From: Curtobacterium flaccumfaciens
Lineage (GTDB): Bacteria > Actinomycetota > Actinomycetes > Actinomycetales > Microbacteriaceae
Length of the DNA stretch: 64,000 bases
Reading direction: 5' to 3'
Assembly (NCBI RefSeq): GCF_004361695.1
Contig: NZ_SNVW01000003.1
Span: 124,001-188,000 of the forward strand
In this document: positions 43,108 through 51,742 of the stretch, piece by piece
How positions within the stretch are numbered: the stretch's first letter is position 1
Layout of the letters: each line of letters starts with the position of its first letter
Position numbers and translations under genes: made by a program
Notes under the pieces: model-generated
Seen by the model: the letters and a program-made list of their open reading frames with translations, nothing else
What the model was told of the DNA's origin: nothing
Database searches by the model: none

Positions 43108-44610
43108 TCAGCGCGCGAGGATCGCCGGGCTGGTCCCGCTGGCGAGACCGACGCCGAACGACGTCGCAGCGTTCGTGTTCGTCACGGTCCACAGGTCACT
43201 CGAGTTCGTCTGCACCGCGATGACGTAGCCGCTGCCCACCGGCGCGATCGACGGGCTCGTGTCCGAGGCCATCCCGATCGAGAAGTGCGTCGCCGCGTTG
43301 CCGTTCGTGACGCTCCACAGGTCGCCGTTGTTCGCCTGGGCCGCGACGACGTACCCGCTCGACGTGGCGAGGATCGCCGGGCTGGTGCCGGCCTGCATCC
43401 CGATGTGGAAGGCCGTGGCCGCCTTGGTGTTCGTGATCGTCCACAGCGCGTTGGTGTTCGTCTGCACCGCGACGGTGTAGCCACCCGAGGTCGCCGCGAT
43501 CGACGGGCTCGTCCCGGCGGCCATCCCCACGTCGAAGGCGGTCGCGGCCTTCGTGTTCGTGATCGTCCACAGCTTGCCGCCGTTGGTCTGGACCGCCACG
43601 GTGTAGCCACCCGAGGTCGCCACGATCGACGGGCTCGTCCCGGCGGCCATCCCGACGTCGAACGCCGTTGCGGCCTTCGTGTTCGTGATCGTCCACAGCT
43701 TGCCGCCGTTGGTCTGGGCGGCGATCACGTACCCGCCGCCGGAGGTCGGGATGACGGACGGGCTCGTCCCGGCGGCCATGCCGACCGGGAAGTGTGTCGC
43801 CGCGCCGTCCGAGGTGATGGACCAGAGGTCACCACCGGTCGCCTGGAACGCGATGACGTACGAGTTGCTCGACAGGCTCGCGATCGCCGGGCTCGTGCCC
43901 GCTGCCACACCGACGGGGAACGACGTCGCCGCCTTGCCGGCGGTGATGCTCCACAGCCCCGTCTGCTTCACGTGGGCCGCGGTGACGTACGAACCGGTCG
44001 GCGTCGGTGCGTTCGGGATGCCCGGGCCGGACGTCACCCCGGGCTGTGAGGTGTTGTGGGTCCCCGCCGGTGCGGACCCGCGCGGGGTCCACTGGCCGGG
44101 GTCGGCGATGAAGGCGGGTGCGACGGACTGCAGTGCGCTCGTGTAGGCACCGTCGTTGTACGTCGTCCACGGGGTGAAGGACTCACCGGCCGCGACGTAC
44201 TTGGCGAACGCGGCCTCGGCGTTGTTCCACGGGTCCAGCATCTGGAAGTCCTGGCCGTACTGCGGGACGGAGTCGCCGCAGGTGATCTGCCAGAGTCCCC
44301 ATCCGGCCCGGTCGCTCCCGCTCCCGCAGTACCCGACCCCCTGCTGGATCGCGCCCGGGTTGCCCCCGCTCTCCTCGATGGCGATGGCGGCTGCGATGCG
44401 TGCGCTGGCGGCCGTCCCGCCGGCGTCGACCCAGAACCCCTCGATGGCGGCGTACGAGAGTGCCCCGCTGCCGCCCGACGCCGCCGAAGCGGGCGTCGTG
44501 GTGGTCAGCGCAGCCCCTGCGATGACCAGTGTCCCCACGGCCAGGCCGCCGAGCAACTTGATGAACGTCGTTCCCCTGCGCCGACGAACCGGCGCTTCCC
44601 CTGTCGTCAT
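43108..44610 (-). CDS. Secreted transglycosylase-like protein with seven-repeat beta-propeller
   Basis: A 500-residue exported protein. The signal peptide has a hydrophobic core near residues 18-40 and ends at ASA-A. Residues about 50-165 resemble a soluble lytic transglycosylase/lysozyme fold: IAAAIAIEESGGNPGAIQQG with the likely catalytic Glu, then GWGLWQITCGDS. A linker follows, then seven repeats of 42-43 residues (about 205-500), each of the form LWTITNTKAATAF-x-VGMAAGTSPSI-x-GY. Seven blades would close a propeller, here perhaps for glycan or wall binding. Middle repeats are almost identical, so they duplicated recently. ATG at 44610; no clear promoter. Confidence 0.82.
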   Translation of the reverse strand: MTTGEAPVRRRRGTTFIKLLGGLAVGTLVIAGAALTTTTPASAASGGSGALSYAAIEGFWVDAGGTAASARIAAAIAIEESGGNPGAIQQGVGYCGSGSDRAGWGLWQITCGDSVPQYGQDFQMLDPWNNAEAAFAKYVAAGESFTPWTTYNDGAYTSALQSVAPAFIADPGQWTPRGSAPAGTHNTSQPGVTSGPGIPNAPTPTGSYVTAAHVKQTGLWSITAGKAATSFPVGVAAGTSPAIASLSSNSYVIAFQATGGDLWSITSDGAATHFPVGMAAGTSPSVIPTSGGGYVIAAQTNGGKLWTITNTKAATAFDVGMAAGTSPSIVATSGGYTVAVQTNGGKLWTITNTKAATAFDVGMAAGTSPSIAATSGGYTVAVQTNTNALWTITNTKAATAFHIGMQAGTSPAILATSSGYVVAAQANNGDLWSVTNGNAATHFSIGMASDTSPSIAPVGSGYVIAVQTNSSDLWTVTNTNAATSFGVGLASGTSPAILAR

Positions 44611-44779
44611 GCGGCCAGCCTGGTCTCCGGTGGACGCCGCAGACCCGGCACGGGCTGGGAGGTCGACGCCGAAGATGAGAGTCGGGAGAGTTTCACCCCG
44701 TCGCCTTCGGCTCGCGTCCACCCGTCGTCCGGCTGCCGTCGAGGGGCTGCCTGATCGACGGCTCGGCGCCGGGCAGTTG

Positions 44780-47425
44780 TCAGAGGCGCGGGTCCACCGG
44801 CTCCGACTCCATCGCCAGCACGCCGAACACCGGCTGGTGCACGCGCCACAGCGGCTCACCGGCCACGAAGCGCTCGAGCGACTCCAGCCCGAGCGCGTAC
44901 TCGCGCAGCGCCATCGACCGCTTGTGCCCGAGGTCGCGGTCCCGCAGTCGCGCGAGGTTGCCCGGCTCGGTGTACTCCGGCCCGTAGATGATCCGGAGGT
45001 ACTCGCGCCCGCGCACCTTCACGCCCGGTTGCACGAGCCCCTTCGGCCCGCGCGTCAGGTTCTCCTCGGGCTTCACGACCGCGCCTTCACCGCCGACGCC
45101 CGTGATGTCCTGCCACCAGTCGGTCCCCGTCGCCCGGCTCGACTCGTCGTGGACGTCGACGAGCACCGACCGAGTGGCCCGGACGACGTCCGGGGCGGTC
45201 GCCGCGAGCCGGTCCGCCACCTCGAGGTGCCACCCGTGCGCCCGATCGGCGAACGTGCGGCCCTCGGCGGCGAGCACCTGGAACGGCGCGAACCGCACGT
45301 CGTCGATGCCGGGCGCAGGGGTCGCGTACCGCCGGTAGGAGGTGACGTAGGCCTCCGCATCCGCCGCCCGCTGCCGGGTGCGGTCCAGCAGCGCGGCGAC
45401 GTCGACCCCGGCGTCGCGTGCCGACTCCAGCGCAGTGAGCGCGCTCGGGAACGCCCCGGCCGCGGCAGCGCCGACCTCGGCGTACCAGTCACGGATCATC
45501 CCCTCGGCCTTCACCGCCCACGGGAGCACCTCACCGTCGAGCAGGACCCAGTCGCTCTCGAGCTCGGTCCAGAGCCCGGCCCGTTCGAACGCCGCCGACA
45601 GTCGTTCGGTGAACAGGGCGGTGGTGGTCTCGTCGAAGAACGACCGTCCGGTGCGGGTGTACACGACGCCGCGCCAGTCGGCGGGGGCCTCGAAGCGGGC
45701 CGGGTCCCTCGCGAGCAGCACCGTTGCCCGGGACCCCATGTGCTTCTCCTCCATCCGGACCTGCGCCACGCCCTGTCCGCGGTAGTACGCGAACGCTTCC
45801 TCCGGGTGTTCCAGGTGGTCGGGCAGCGCCGACGTCGCCACCGGGCTCATCGTGGGTGGGAGGTACGGCAGCCAGCGCGGGTCGATGGCGAAGCGGCTCA
45901 TCACCTCGAGCGCGCCGGCCGCGTTCTCGGCGCGGATCCCGACCCGGCCGTGGTGCCGGGTCTCGATGATCTGCTTGCCGGTCACGTCCTCGATGGGGAG
46001 CACCCCGGGGACGCGACGTGGTGACGGACCGGCACCGCGCCTCCCGTCCGCCTGCTGGGTGGGCCTGGAGGCGCGCCCCGCCTCCGACACGTCGCCGTCC
46101 GTCGACGGCGTGGCCGGGCCGCGCAGCGGCTCGAGCGGCTTGGCCGGCTCGTAGTGCACGCGCTCGGCGTCCACCTGCACGACCTCGCGCTCCGGGTACC
46201 GGAGCGCGGACAGCTTCCCGCCGAAGACGCATCCCGTGTCCAGGCACATCGTGCCGTTGATCCACTCGGCGTCGACGGTCGGCGTGTGCCCGTAGAGGAC
46301 CGTCGCCGAACCCCGGTAGGAGTCCGCCCACGGCAAGCGGACCGGCAGGCCGTACTCGTCGCTCTCACCGGTCGTGTCGCCGTACAGCGCGAACGACCGC
46401 ACCCGGCCGGATGCCCGGCCCTGGTACTGCTCCTTCATGCCGGCGTGCGCGACGACGAGGGCACCGCCGTCGAGCACCAGGTGGCCGACGAGCGAGCGGC
46501 AGAACTCCCGGACCTCGGTACGGAACTCCTCGGGCTCGGACGCCAGCTGGGCGAGGGTCTCGGCGAGCCCGTGCGAGGTCTGCACCTTCCGACCGTCCAG
46601 GGCCCGGACGAGCTTGTCCTCGTGGTTGCCGGGGACGGCGAGCGCGTGCCCGTTCCGCACCATCCCCATCACGAGCCGGAGGACGCCCGGGGTGTCCGGA
46701 CCGCGGTCGACCAGGTCGCCGAGGAACAGCGCCCGACGACCGTCCGGGTGCACGGCGTCGACCGGGCGGCCGAGCTCGTCGCGGACCAGGGTCCAGCCGA
46801 GCCGGCCGAGCAGCGACTCGAGCTCCGATCGGCAGCCGTGCACGTCGCCGACGACGTCGAACGGGCCGTGCTCGTCCTTCCGGTCGTTGAGCAGTGGCTG
46901 CCGGACGATCGTCGCGGCGGCGACCTCGTCCTCGCCGTGGAGGACGTGGACGCGACGGAAACCCTCCTTGCCGAGGTGCTTCAGCCCACGCCGGAGCTGG
47001 CCCTGCTGACGGCGCACCACTGCCGGCCCGAAGTCACGGCCGGACCGGGTCGCGTTGCGGGCGACGCACACCGACTCCGGGACGTCGAGCACGATCGCGA
47101 CCGGCAGGACGTCGTGGTCGCGGGCGAGCTTGACGAAGTCGCGACGTGCCTCGGGCTGGACGTTCGTCGCGTCCACCACGGTGAGGAGCCCGGCGCGCAA
47201 CCGCTGCGCCGCCACGTGCTTCAGCGCGTCGAAGGCCGCCGGGGTCGCCGCCTGGTCGTTCTCGTCGTTCGAGACGAGCCCGCGGAACACGTCGCTCGAC
47301 AGGGTCTCGTACGGACCGAAGTTCTGCGCGGCGAAGGTCGACTTCCCGGAGCCGCTCGTGCCGACGAGGAGCACGAGGGACATCTCCGGGATCGTCAGGG
47401 CGGTGCTGCTGGTGCGGTCGTTCAT
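44780..47425 (-). CDS. pnkp: Polynucleotide kinase-phosphatase with ligase domain (bacterial RNA repair Pnkp)
   Basis: An 881-residue, three-domain enzyme, close to Clostridium thermocellum Pnkp (870). The 5' kinase has P-loop LVGTSGSGKSTFAAQNF near residue 20. The metallophosphatase (about 180-430) has DVVGDVHGCRSE, GDLVDRGPDT and VPGNHEDK. The C-terminal adenylyltransferase (about 490-881) has the nucleotidyl Lys motif EEKHMGSRATV, LLDGEVLPWAVKAEGM and VVKPEENL. With Hen1 it heals, seals and 2'-O-methylates cleaved RNAs. ATG at 47425 overlaps the hen1 stop (ATGA). A complete dispersed palindrome lies in the phosphatase-ligase linker. Confidence 0.94.
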   Translation of the reverse strand: MNDRTSSTALTIPEMSLVLLVGTSGSGKSTFAAQNFGPYETLSSDVFRGLVSNDENDQAATPAAFDALKHVAAQRLRAGLLTVVDATNVQPEARRDFVKLARDHDVLPVAIVLDVPESVCVARNATRSGRDFGPAVVRRQQGQLRRGLKHLGKEGFRRVHVLHGEDEVAAATIVRQPLLNDRKDEHGPFDVVGDVHGCRSELESLLGRLGWTLVRDELGRPVDAVHPDGRRALFLGDLVDRGPDTPGVLRLVMGMVRNGHALAVPGNHEDKLVRALDGRKVQTSHGLAETLAQLASEPEEFRTEVREFCRSLVGHLVLDGGALVVAHAGMKEQYQGRASGRVRSFALYGDTTGESDEYGLPVRLPWADSYRGSATVLYGHTPTVDAEWINGTMCLDTGCVFGGKLSALRYPEREVVQVDAERVHYEPAKPLEPLRGPATPSTDGDVSEAGRASRPTQQADGRRGAGPSPRRVPGVLPIEDVTGKQIIETRHHGRVGIRAENAAGALEVMSRFAIDPRWLPYLPPTMSPVATSALPDHLEHPEEAFAYYRGQGVAQVRMEEKHMGSRATVLLARDPARFEAPADWRGVVYTRTGRSFFDETTTALFTERLSAAFERAGLWTELESDWVLLDGEVLPWAVKAEGMIRDWYAEVGAAAAGAFPSALTALESARDAGVDVAALLDRTRQRAADAEAYVTSYRRYATPAPGIDDVRFAPFQVLAAEGRTFADRAHGWHLEVADRLAATAPDVVRATRSVLVDVHDESSRATGTDWWQDITGVGGEGAVVKPEENLTRGPKGLVQPGVKVRGREYLRIIYGPEYTEPGNLARLRDRDLGHKRSMALREYALGLESLERFVAGEPLWRVHQPVFGVLAMESEPVDPRL
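46035..46075. repeat. Dispersed palindrome pair in the Pnkp linker
   Basis: CCGCGCCTCC (46035-46044) and GGAGGCGCG (46067-46075) in inverted orientation, encoding the linker stretch [17 protein letters not shown] between the phosphatase and ligase domains. Confidence 0.75.
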
Positions 47426-48897
47426 GCGGCGGCCTCCGAGCCGCGCAGGCGGCGGAACAGTGCGAGCTGGGTGGGCGGACCGACCTCGGGGTCGTCGTCG
47501 CCGATCGGACGGAACTCGGTCGTGTAGCCGTGCCGGTCGCCGACCGCGGTGGCCCACGCCCGGAACTCGTCCCGGGTCCACTCGAACCGGTGGTCCGGGT
47601 GCCGGAACCGGCCGGCCGCGAGCCGTTCGAAGCGGACGTTGTGCTCTGCGTTCGGCGTGGTCACCACGACGGCTGCGGGGCGTGCGGCGGCGAAGACCGA
47701 GGTCTCGAGGGCCGGCAGTCGCTCGGGGTCCACGTGCTCGACGACCTCCATGAGGACGATGGCGTCCAGCCCGGCGATGCGGTCGTCGGAGTACGTCACC
47801 GAGGACTGCAGCAGCCGGACCCGTGCCCGCTGGTCGTCGCTGGCCTCGTCGAGGTGCAGGCGGCGTTCGGCGCGCTCCAGCTCGCGCGGAGCGACGTCGG
47901 TGCCGATGACCGTCGTGAACGTGCGGTCCGCCATCAGGTGCCGGAGGAGCGCACCTTCGCCGCACCCGACGTCCGCGACGGTGCGGGCGCTGGTGTCCGC
48001 GAGCGCGGTGAGGACGGCTTCGGCGCGGCGGCGGTACAGCGGTGTCTCGGCAGGACCGGTCTCCGTGGGGCTCGCGTTCGTGGGGCTCGCGGTCGTGCTG
48101 TTCGCGGTCGCGCTGTTCGCGGTCGTGCTGTTCGCGGTCGCGTCGCTCGTCTCGTCGAGCCCGAGCAGACGACTCGTCGCGTCCTCCACAAGGGAGCGCT
48201 GGTGCGCCAGCGACCGCGTGGTGATGAGGTCCCGGAGCGGGTGCTCGGCCAACCATCCCTCACCCCGGCGGAGCAACTTGCCGATCTCGTCGTCACCGAC
48301 CCAGTAGTGCTTCGCGTCGTCGAGCACCGGCAGCAGCACGGTGAGCTGCCGGAGCGCGTCGGACAGCCGGACGCTCCCCCGGAGCCGCAGCCCCACGGTC
48401 GTGGCGTCACCCCACTCCGGACGGGTGTCGTCGAGCGGACGCCGAGTCTCCTCGACCGCCCACCCGAGCGGCGCGAACAGCCGGGTGGCCAGACCGACCC
48501 CGTGCTCGTCCGGCTCGCTCGGCACGCTCGTCAGTGCGACGTCGAGATCGATCGGCGCCGCGGCTCGCTCCGGCCGGGACTCGCTCTTGCCGGCCATCGC
48601 GCTGCGGAACACCTGGCCGATCGCGAGCGCGAGCATCGACGTCGACACGTACGGCCGGTCGTTGACGTACCGGGACAGCGCCTGCGCGTCCGCTCCGTAG
48701 CGCTTGCTCCGGGCGAGGGCGACCGCGTCGATCTCCAGCAGGAGTGCAGCGGTGCAGACCTCGTCGGTGTCGGCGGGGTAGAAGACGTGCGCGGTCCCGA
48801 CGCTGAGGTCGAACGACTGCGCGCGGCCGGGGTGCTTGTGCAGCAGGTGCGAAAGGTCGGGAGCGGCCTCGCCCCGGGTCGAGAGCGTCACGAGCAC
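47422..48897 (-). CDS. hen1: 3'-terminal RNA ribose 2'-O-methyltransferase Hen1
   Basis: A 491-residue partner of Pnkp. The N-terminal domain (LVTLSTRGEAAPDLSHLLHKHPG to about residue 245) activates the ligase of Pnkp. The C-terminal methyltransferase (about 285-480) has the SAM motif VADVGCGEGALLRHLM, the manganese-binding EVVEH segment and HPDHRFEWTRDEF. The linker between them is a 15-bp tandem repeat giving ATANSTTANS. GTG at 48897 follows GGAGG by 5 nt. An in-frame GTG 12 codons upstream lacks a site. TAGGAT at 48958-48963 is a likely -10. Confidence 0.94.
   Translation of the reverse strand: MLVTLSTRGEAAPDLSHLLHKHPGRAQSFDLSVGTAHVFYPADTDEVCTAALLLEIDAVALARSKRYGADAQALSRYVNDRPYVSTSMLALAIGQVFRSAMAGKSESRPERAAAPIDLDVALTSVPSEPDEHGVGLATRLFAPLGWAVEETRRPLDDTRPEWGDATTVGLRLRGSVRLSDALRQLTVLLPVLDDAKHYWVGDDEIGKLLRRGEGWLAEHPLRDLITTRSLAHQRSLVEDATSRLLGLDETSDATANSTTANSATANSTTASPTNASPTETGPAETPLYRRRAEAVLTALADTSARTVADVGCGEGALLRHLMADRTFTTVIGTDVAPRELERAERRLHLDEASDDQRARVRLLQSSVTYSDDRIAGLDAIVLMEVVEHVDPERLPALETSVFAAARPAAVVVTTPNAEHNVRFERLAAGRFRHPDHRFEWTRDEFRAWATAVGDRHGYTTEFRPIGDDDPEVGPPTQLALFRRLRGSEAAA
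48083..48142. repeat. 15-bp tandem repeats in the Hen1 linker
   Basis: Four units of the CTGTTCGCGGTCG(T/C)G type, encoding alternating TANS-like residues between the two Hen1 domains. A multiple of three, so changes in copy number keep the frame. Confidence 0.88.
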
Positions 48898-48957
48898 GTG
48901 GGCCTCCGTCGGTCGTCCTCCGGCGCGGTCCACCGGCCGGCGGTCGGCCGGAGGACG

Positions 48958-48963
48958 ATCCTA
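48958..48963 (-). promoter_or_regulatory. Candidate -10 box of hen1-pnkp
   Basis: TAGGAT on the minus strand in the 78-nt gap between tsaE and hen1, giving a leader of about 50 nt. Confidence 0.5.
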
Positions 48964-48975
48964 CTGGTCCGGTCG

Positions 48976-49485
48976 TCAGAGGACGGCGTCGGCCCAGCGG
49001 GGACCCGTGCCAGTGACGACCACGCGGCGGGGCTCGTCGGGGACGTCGTCCGGGTCGAGGTCGTCGTCCGAGGTCGCGTCGGCGCCGGTGGCGCGGATGA
49101 TCTCGACGTCGAGGACGCTGTCGGCGATCCCGTCGACGAAGCCGCGGCCCCACTCCACGACGACGATCGAGGCGTCCCAGTCGAGGTCGAGGTCGTCGAG
49201 CTCCACCGGGTCGGACAGGCGGTAGGCGTCGACGTGCACGAGGTCCGGGCCGGCGGTCGTCGGGTGGGTGCGAGCGAGGACGAAGGTCGGGCTCGACACC
49301 TGGCCCCGCGCACCGAGCGCCGCGCCGAGCCCGCGGGTCATCGTGGTCTTGCCCGCACCGAGCGGGCCGGTGAGGACGACGAGGTCCCCCGCGCGCAGGA
49401 CCGCGGCCAGCCGGGCCCCGAGCGCGCCCATCGCGTCGGTCGTCGCCACGGTGGTGTCGAGCAGGACGCGGGACTGCTCGGTCAC
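48976..49485 (-). CDS. tsaE: tRNA threonylcarbamoyladenosine biosynthesis ATPase TsaE
   Basis: A 169-residue P-loop ATPase required for the TsaBDE cycle. Walker A is LTGPLGAGKTTMTRGLG near residue 38, then SSPTFVLARTH, LVHVDAYRLSDPVELDDL and IVVVEWG. An acidic insertion (TSDDDLDPDDVPDE) precedes the C-terminal strand. The GTG start overlaps the alr stop (GTGA). In most Actinobacteria it is followed by tsaB-rimI-tsaD; here the Hen1/Pnkp segment intervenes. Confidence 0.94.
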   Translation of the reverse strand: MTEQSRVLLDTTVATTDAMGALGARLAAVLRAGDLVVLTGPLGAGKTTMTRGLGAALGARGQVSSPTFVLARTHPTTAGPDLVHVDAYRLSDPVELDDLDLDWDASIVVVEWGRGFVDGIADSVLDVEIIRATGADATSDDDLDPDDVPDEPRRVVVTGTGPRWADAVL

Positions 49486-50642
49486 TGCTCGCCCCGGAGG
49501 TACTCGGCGACGTGCCCTTCGACGCGGTGGCCCTCGTACACGCGGGGCACCCGGGCGCCGATCCGGCAGACGATCTCCTCGCCGATGGTGCCGAGCGCCT
49601 GCCCCCACTCGAGGACGGTCATCTCGTCGTGCTCCCCGGTGCCGAAGAGCACCACGGTGTCGCCGACCTGCACGTCGTCGTCGCCGACGTCGACCAGGAA
49701 CTGGTCCATGGCGACGCGACCGGCGATCGGGTAGCGCGTGCCGCCGATGGCGACCTCGATGCGCCCCTGCGCCAGGCGCGGAACGCCGTCCGCGTAGCCG
49801 ACGGGCACGAGGGCGAGCGTCGTCTCGGCGAGGGTCCGGTACGTGTAGTCGTACGAGACACCGGTGTCGACGGGGACCCGCTTCGTCTTCGCGACCGAGG
49901 CCGTCAGCGTCATCACGGGTTCGAGCCCGAGGTCCGACGCCGAGACGCCGTCCGCTCCGGGGATGCCGAACAGGTTCGCCCCCATCCGGACCATGTCCTT
50001 GCGGAACTCCTTGCGCTCGAGCCCGGCGAGCGACGCGGCGACGTGCTCCATCGGCACGTCGAGCCCGAGGTCCTCGGCCTGCTCGACCGCGGCGTCGAAC
50101 AGGGCGACCGCCGAGGCGTCGTCCTCGTCGGAGGACTCGGCGAGGTGCGTGTACGCGGCGACGACCTCGATGCGCCCGGCGCGCTGCGCGTCCACCGCGA
50201 GTGAGACGAGCGCCGGCCAGGCCTCGAGCGTCGCACCGTCGCGGTGCAACCCGGAGTCGACGCCGAGGTGCACCCGCGCCGGACGCTGGTCGACGGCGTC
50301 GATGACCCGCCGCAGCTCGTCGACGTTCGAGACCCCGAGGTCGACCGCGGAGTCGATCGCGTCGCGGAAGTCGAGCGCCGGGTCGTGCTGCCACGTGAAG
50401 AGGTGCACGTCCTCGCCGACGCCGATCGACCGGAGGCGCAGGGCCGCGGGGACCGTCAGGACACCGATCCAGCGGATGCCGGCGTCGACCGCGGCGAGCG
50501 CGATCGGTTCGAGGCCGTGCCCGTAGGCGTCGGCCTTCATGATCGCCATCACCTCGACGGGGTCCATCCACTCGCGGACCAGGTCGAGGTTGGCGCGGTA
50601 GGCGTCGAGGTCGATCTCGGCCCGGCGCAGCGGCGCGTTCAC
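49482..50642 (-). CDS. alr: Alanine racemase (first of two tandem copies)
   Basis: A 386-residue PLP-dependent fold-type III enzyme making D-alanine for peptidoglycan. The PLP lysine lies in AIMKADAYGHGLEP near residue 35, and the second catalytic base, Tyr, in DTGVSYDYTYRT. The substrate-side motif is HLGVDSGLHRDGA where many enzymes have VDTGMNRLG. The C-terminal beta domain has VAIGGTRYPIAGRVAMDQF. It is coupled to tsaE downstream and overlaps the second racemase gene upstream by 4 bp. The two paralogues differ widely, so they are not a recent duplication. Whether both act on alanine is unknown. Confidence 0.92.
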   Translation of the reverse strand: MNAPLRRAEIDLDAYRANLDLVREWMDPVEVMAIMKADAYGHGLEPIALAAVDAGIRWIGVLTVPAALRLRSIGVGEDVHLFTWQHDPALDFRDAIDSAVDLGVSNVDELRRVIDAVDQRPARVHLGVDSGLHRDGATLEAWPALVSLAVDAQRAGRIEVVAAYTHLAESSDEDDASAVALFDAAVEQAEDLGLDVPMEHVAASLAGLERKEFRKDMVRMGANLFGIPGADGVSASDLGLEPVMTLTASVAKTKRVPVDTGVSYDYTYRTLAETTLALVPVGYADGVPRLAQGRIEVAIGGTRYPIAGRVAMDQFLVDVGDDDVQVGDTVVLFGTGEHDEMTVLEWGQALGTIGEEIVCRIGARVPRVYEGHRVEGHVAEYLRGEQ

Positions 50643-51742
50643 GTCGTCCTCCGTTCCACGCTGCGGCCGACCCGGGCGACCACCTCGTAGTTGATCGTGC
50701 CGACGGCGGCGGCCCAGTCCTCCACCACAGGGTCGCCGTTCGCCGGGTCGCCCCAGAGCACGGCCTCGTCACCGACCTGCACGTCGGCGTCGCCGATGTC
50801 GACGTGCATCGCGTTCATCGCCACGCGTCCGACGACCGGGAAGGTGCGGTCCCCGATCCGGACGACCACGCGGTTGCCGAAGTCGCGGTCGAAGCCGTCC
50901 GCGTAGCCGAGCCCGATCACCGCGAGCCGGGTGTCCGTCTCGGCGCGCCAGGTGTAGCCGTAGCTGACGCCCTCGCCCGCGCGTACCGGCACGGTCCGGA
51001 GCACCGCGGCTGTGACGCGCATCGCGGGACGGAGCCCGAGGTCGGCCGAGGTGCGGTCCGGGAACGGGCTGAGCCCGTACAGCGCGAGCCCGACCCGGGC
51101 CAGGTCGTGGCGGGTCTCGGGGACGGCGATGCTCGCGGCGCTGGCGGCGAGGTGCACCACGTCCGGCACGATCCCGTTCGCGGCGAGGCCGTCGAGCGCC
51201 CGCTGCAGGGCGGCGTCCTGGTCGAGGTCGTCGGCGCGCGACGCGTTCGACAGGTGCGACATCAGCCCCTCGACGCGGGTGCGGGCGCCGCTCCGGGCGA
51301 GACGGCCCGCGGTGGCGAACAGCTCCGCCCACTCGGACTCGACCGCACCGTTGCGGCTGAGCCCCGTGTCGACGCAGATGTGCACGGCGGGGACCTCGGA
51401 GTCGGCGGCGGCGGCGAGTTGCGACACGCTTGACACCGCCGGGGTGACGCCGTACCGGGCCGCGCGCCGGAAGTCCTCGTCGGGAGCGTGCAGCCACGCG
51501 AGGATGCGGACCCCCTCGTCGATGCCCGCCTGCCGGAGCGCGACCGCCTCGTCGATGTCCGCGACGCCGAGCCACTCGGCGCCGGCGTCCACGAACGCCT
51601 GCGCGGCCTCGGCTGCGCCGTGGCCGTACCCGTTGGCCTTGACGACCGCGATGACGCCGGACGGGGCCACCTGTTCGGCGACCCGACCGTAGTTGGCGAT
51701 CAGGGCCTCCCGGTCGACCGTGATGCCGGTGAACGCACTCAT
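50639..51742 (-). CDS. alr: Alanine racemase (second tandem copy)
   Basis: A 367-residue paralogue. The PLP lysine is in AVVKANGYGHGAAEAAQ near residue 35, the substrate motif is HICVDTGLSRNGA, and the catalytic Tyr is in GEGVSYGYTWRAETDT. The C-terminal domain reads RIGDRTFPVVGRVAMNAMH. It is closer to the canonical alanine racemase pattern than the downstream copy. The ATG at 51742 overlaps the stop of a 25-codon mini-ORF that repeats its own first ten codons. It belongs to the row acpS - alr2 - alr1 - tsaE. Confidence 0.93.
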   Translation of the reverse strand: MSAFTGITVDREALIANYGRVAEQVAPSGVIAVVKANGYGHGAAEAAQAFVDAGAEWLGVADIDEAVALRQAGIDEGVRILAWLHAPDEDFRRAARYGVTPAVSSVSQLAAAADSEVPAVHICVDTGLSRNGAVESEWAELFATAGRLARSGARTRVEGLMSHLSNASRADDLDQDAALQRALDGLAANGIVPDVVHLAASAASIAVPETRHDLARVGLALYGLSPFPDRTSADLGLRPAMRVTAAVLRTVPVRAGEGVSYGYTWRAETDTRLAVIGLGYADGFDRDFGNRVVVRIGDRTFPVVGRVAMNAMHVDIGDADVQVGDEAVLWGDPANGDPVVEDWAAAVGTINYEVVARVGRSVERRTT

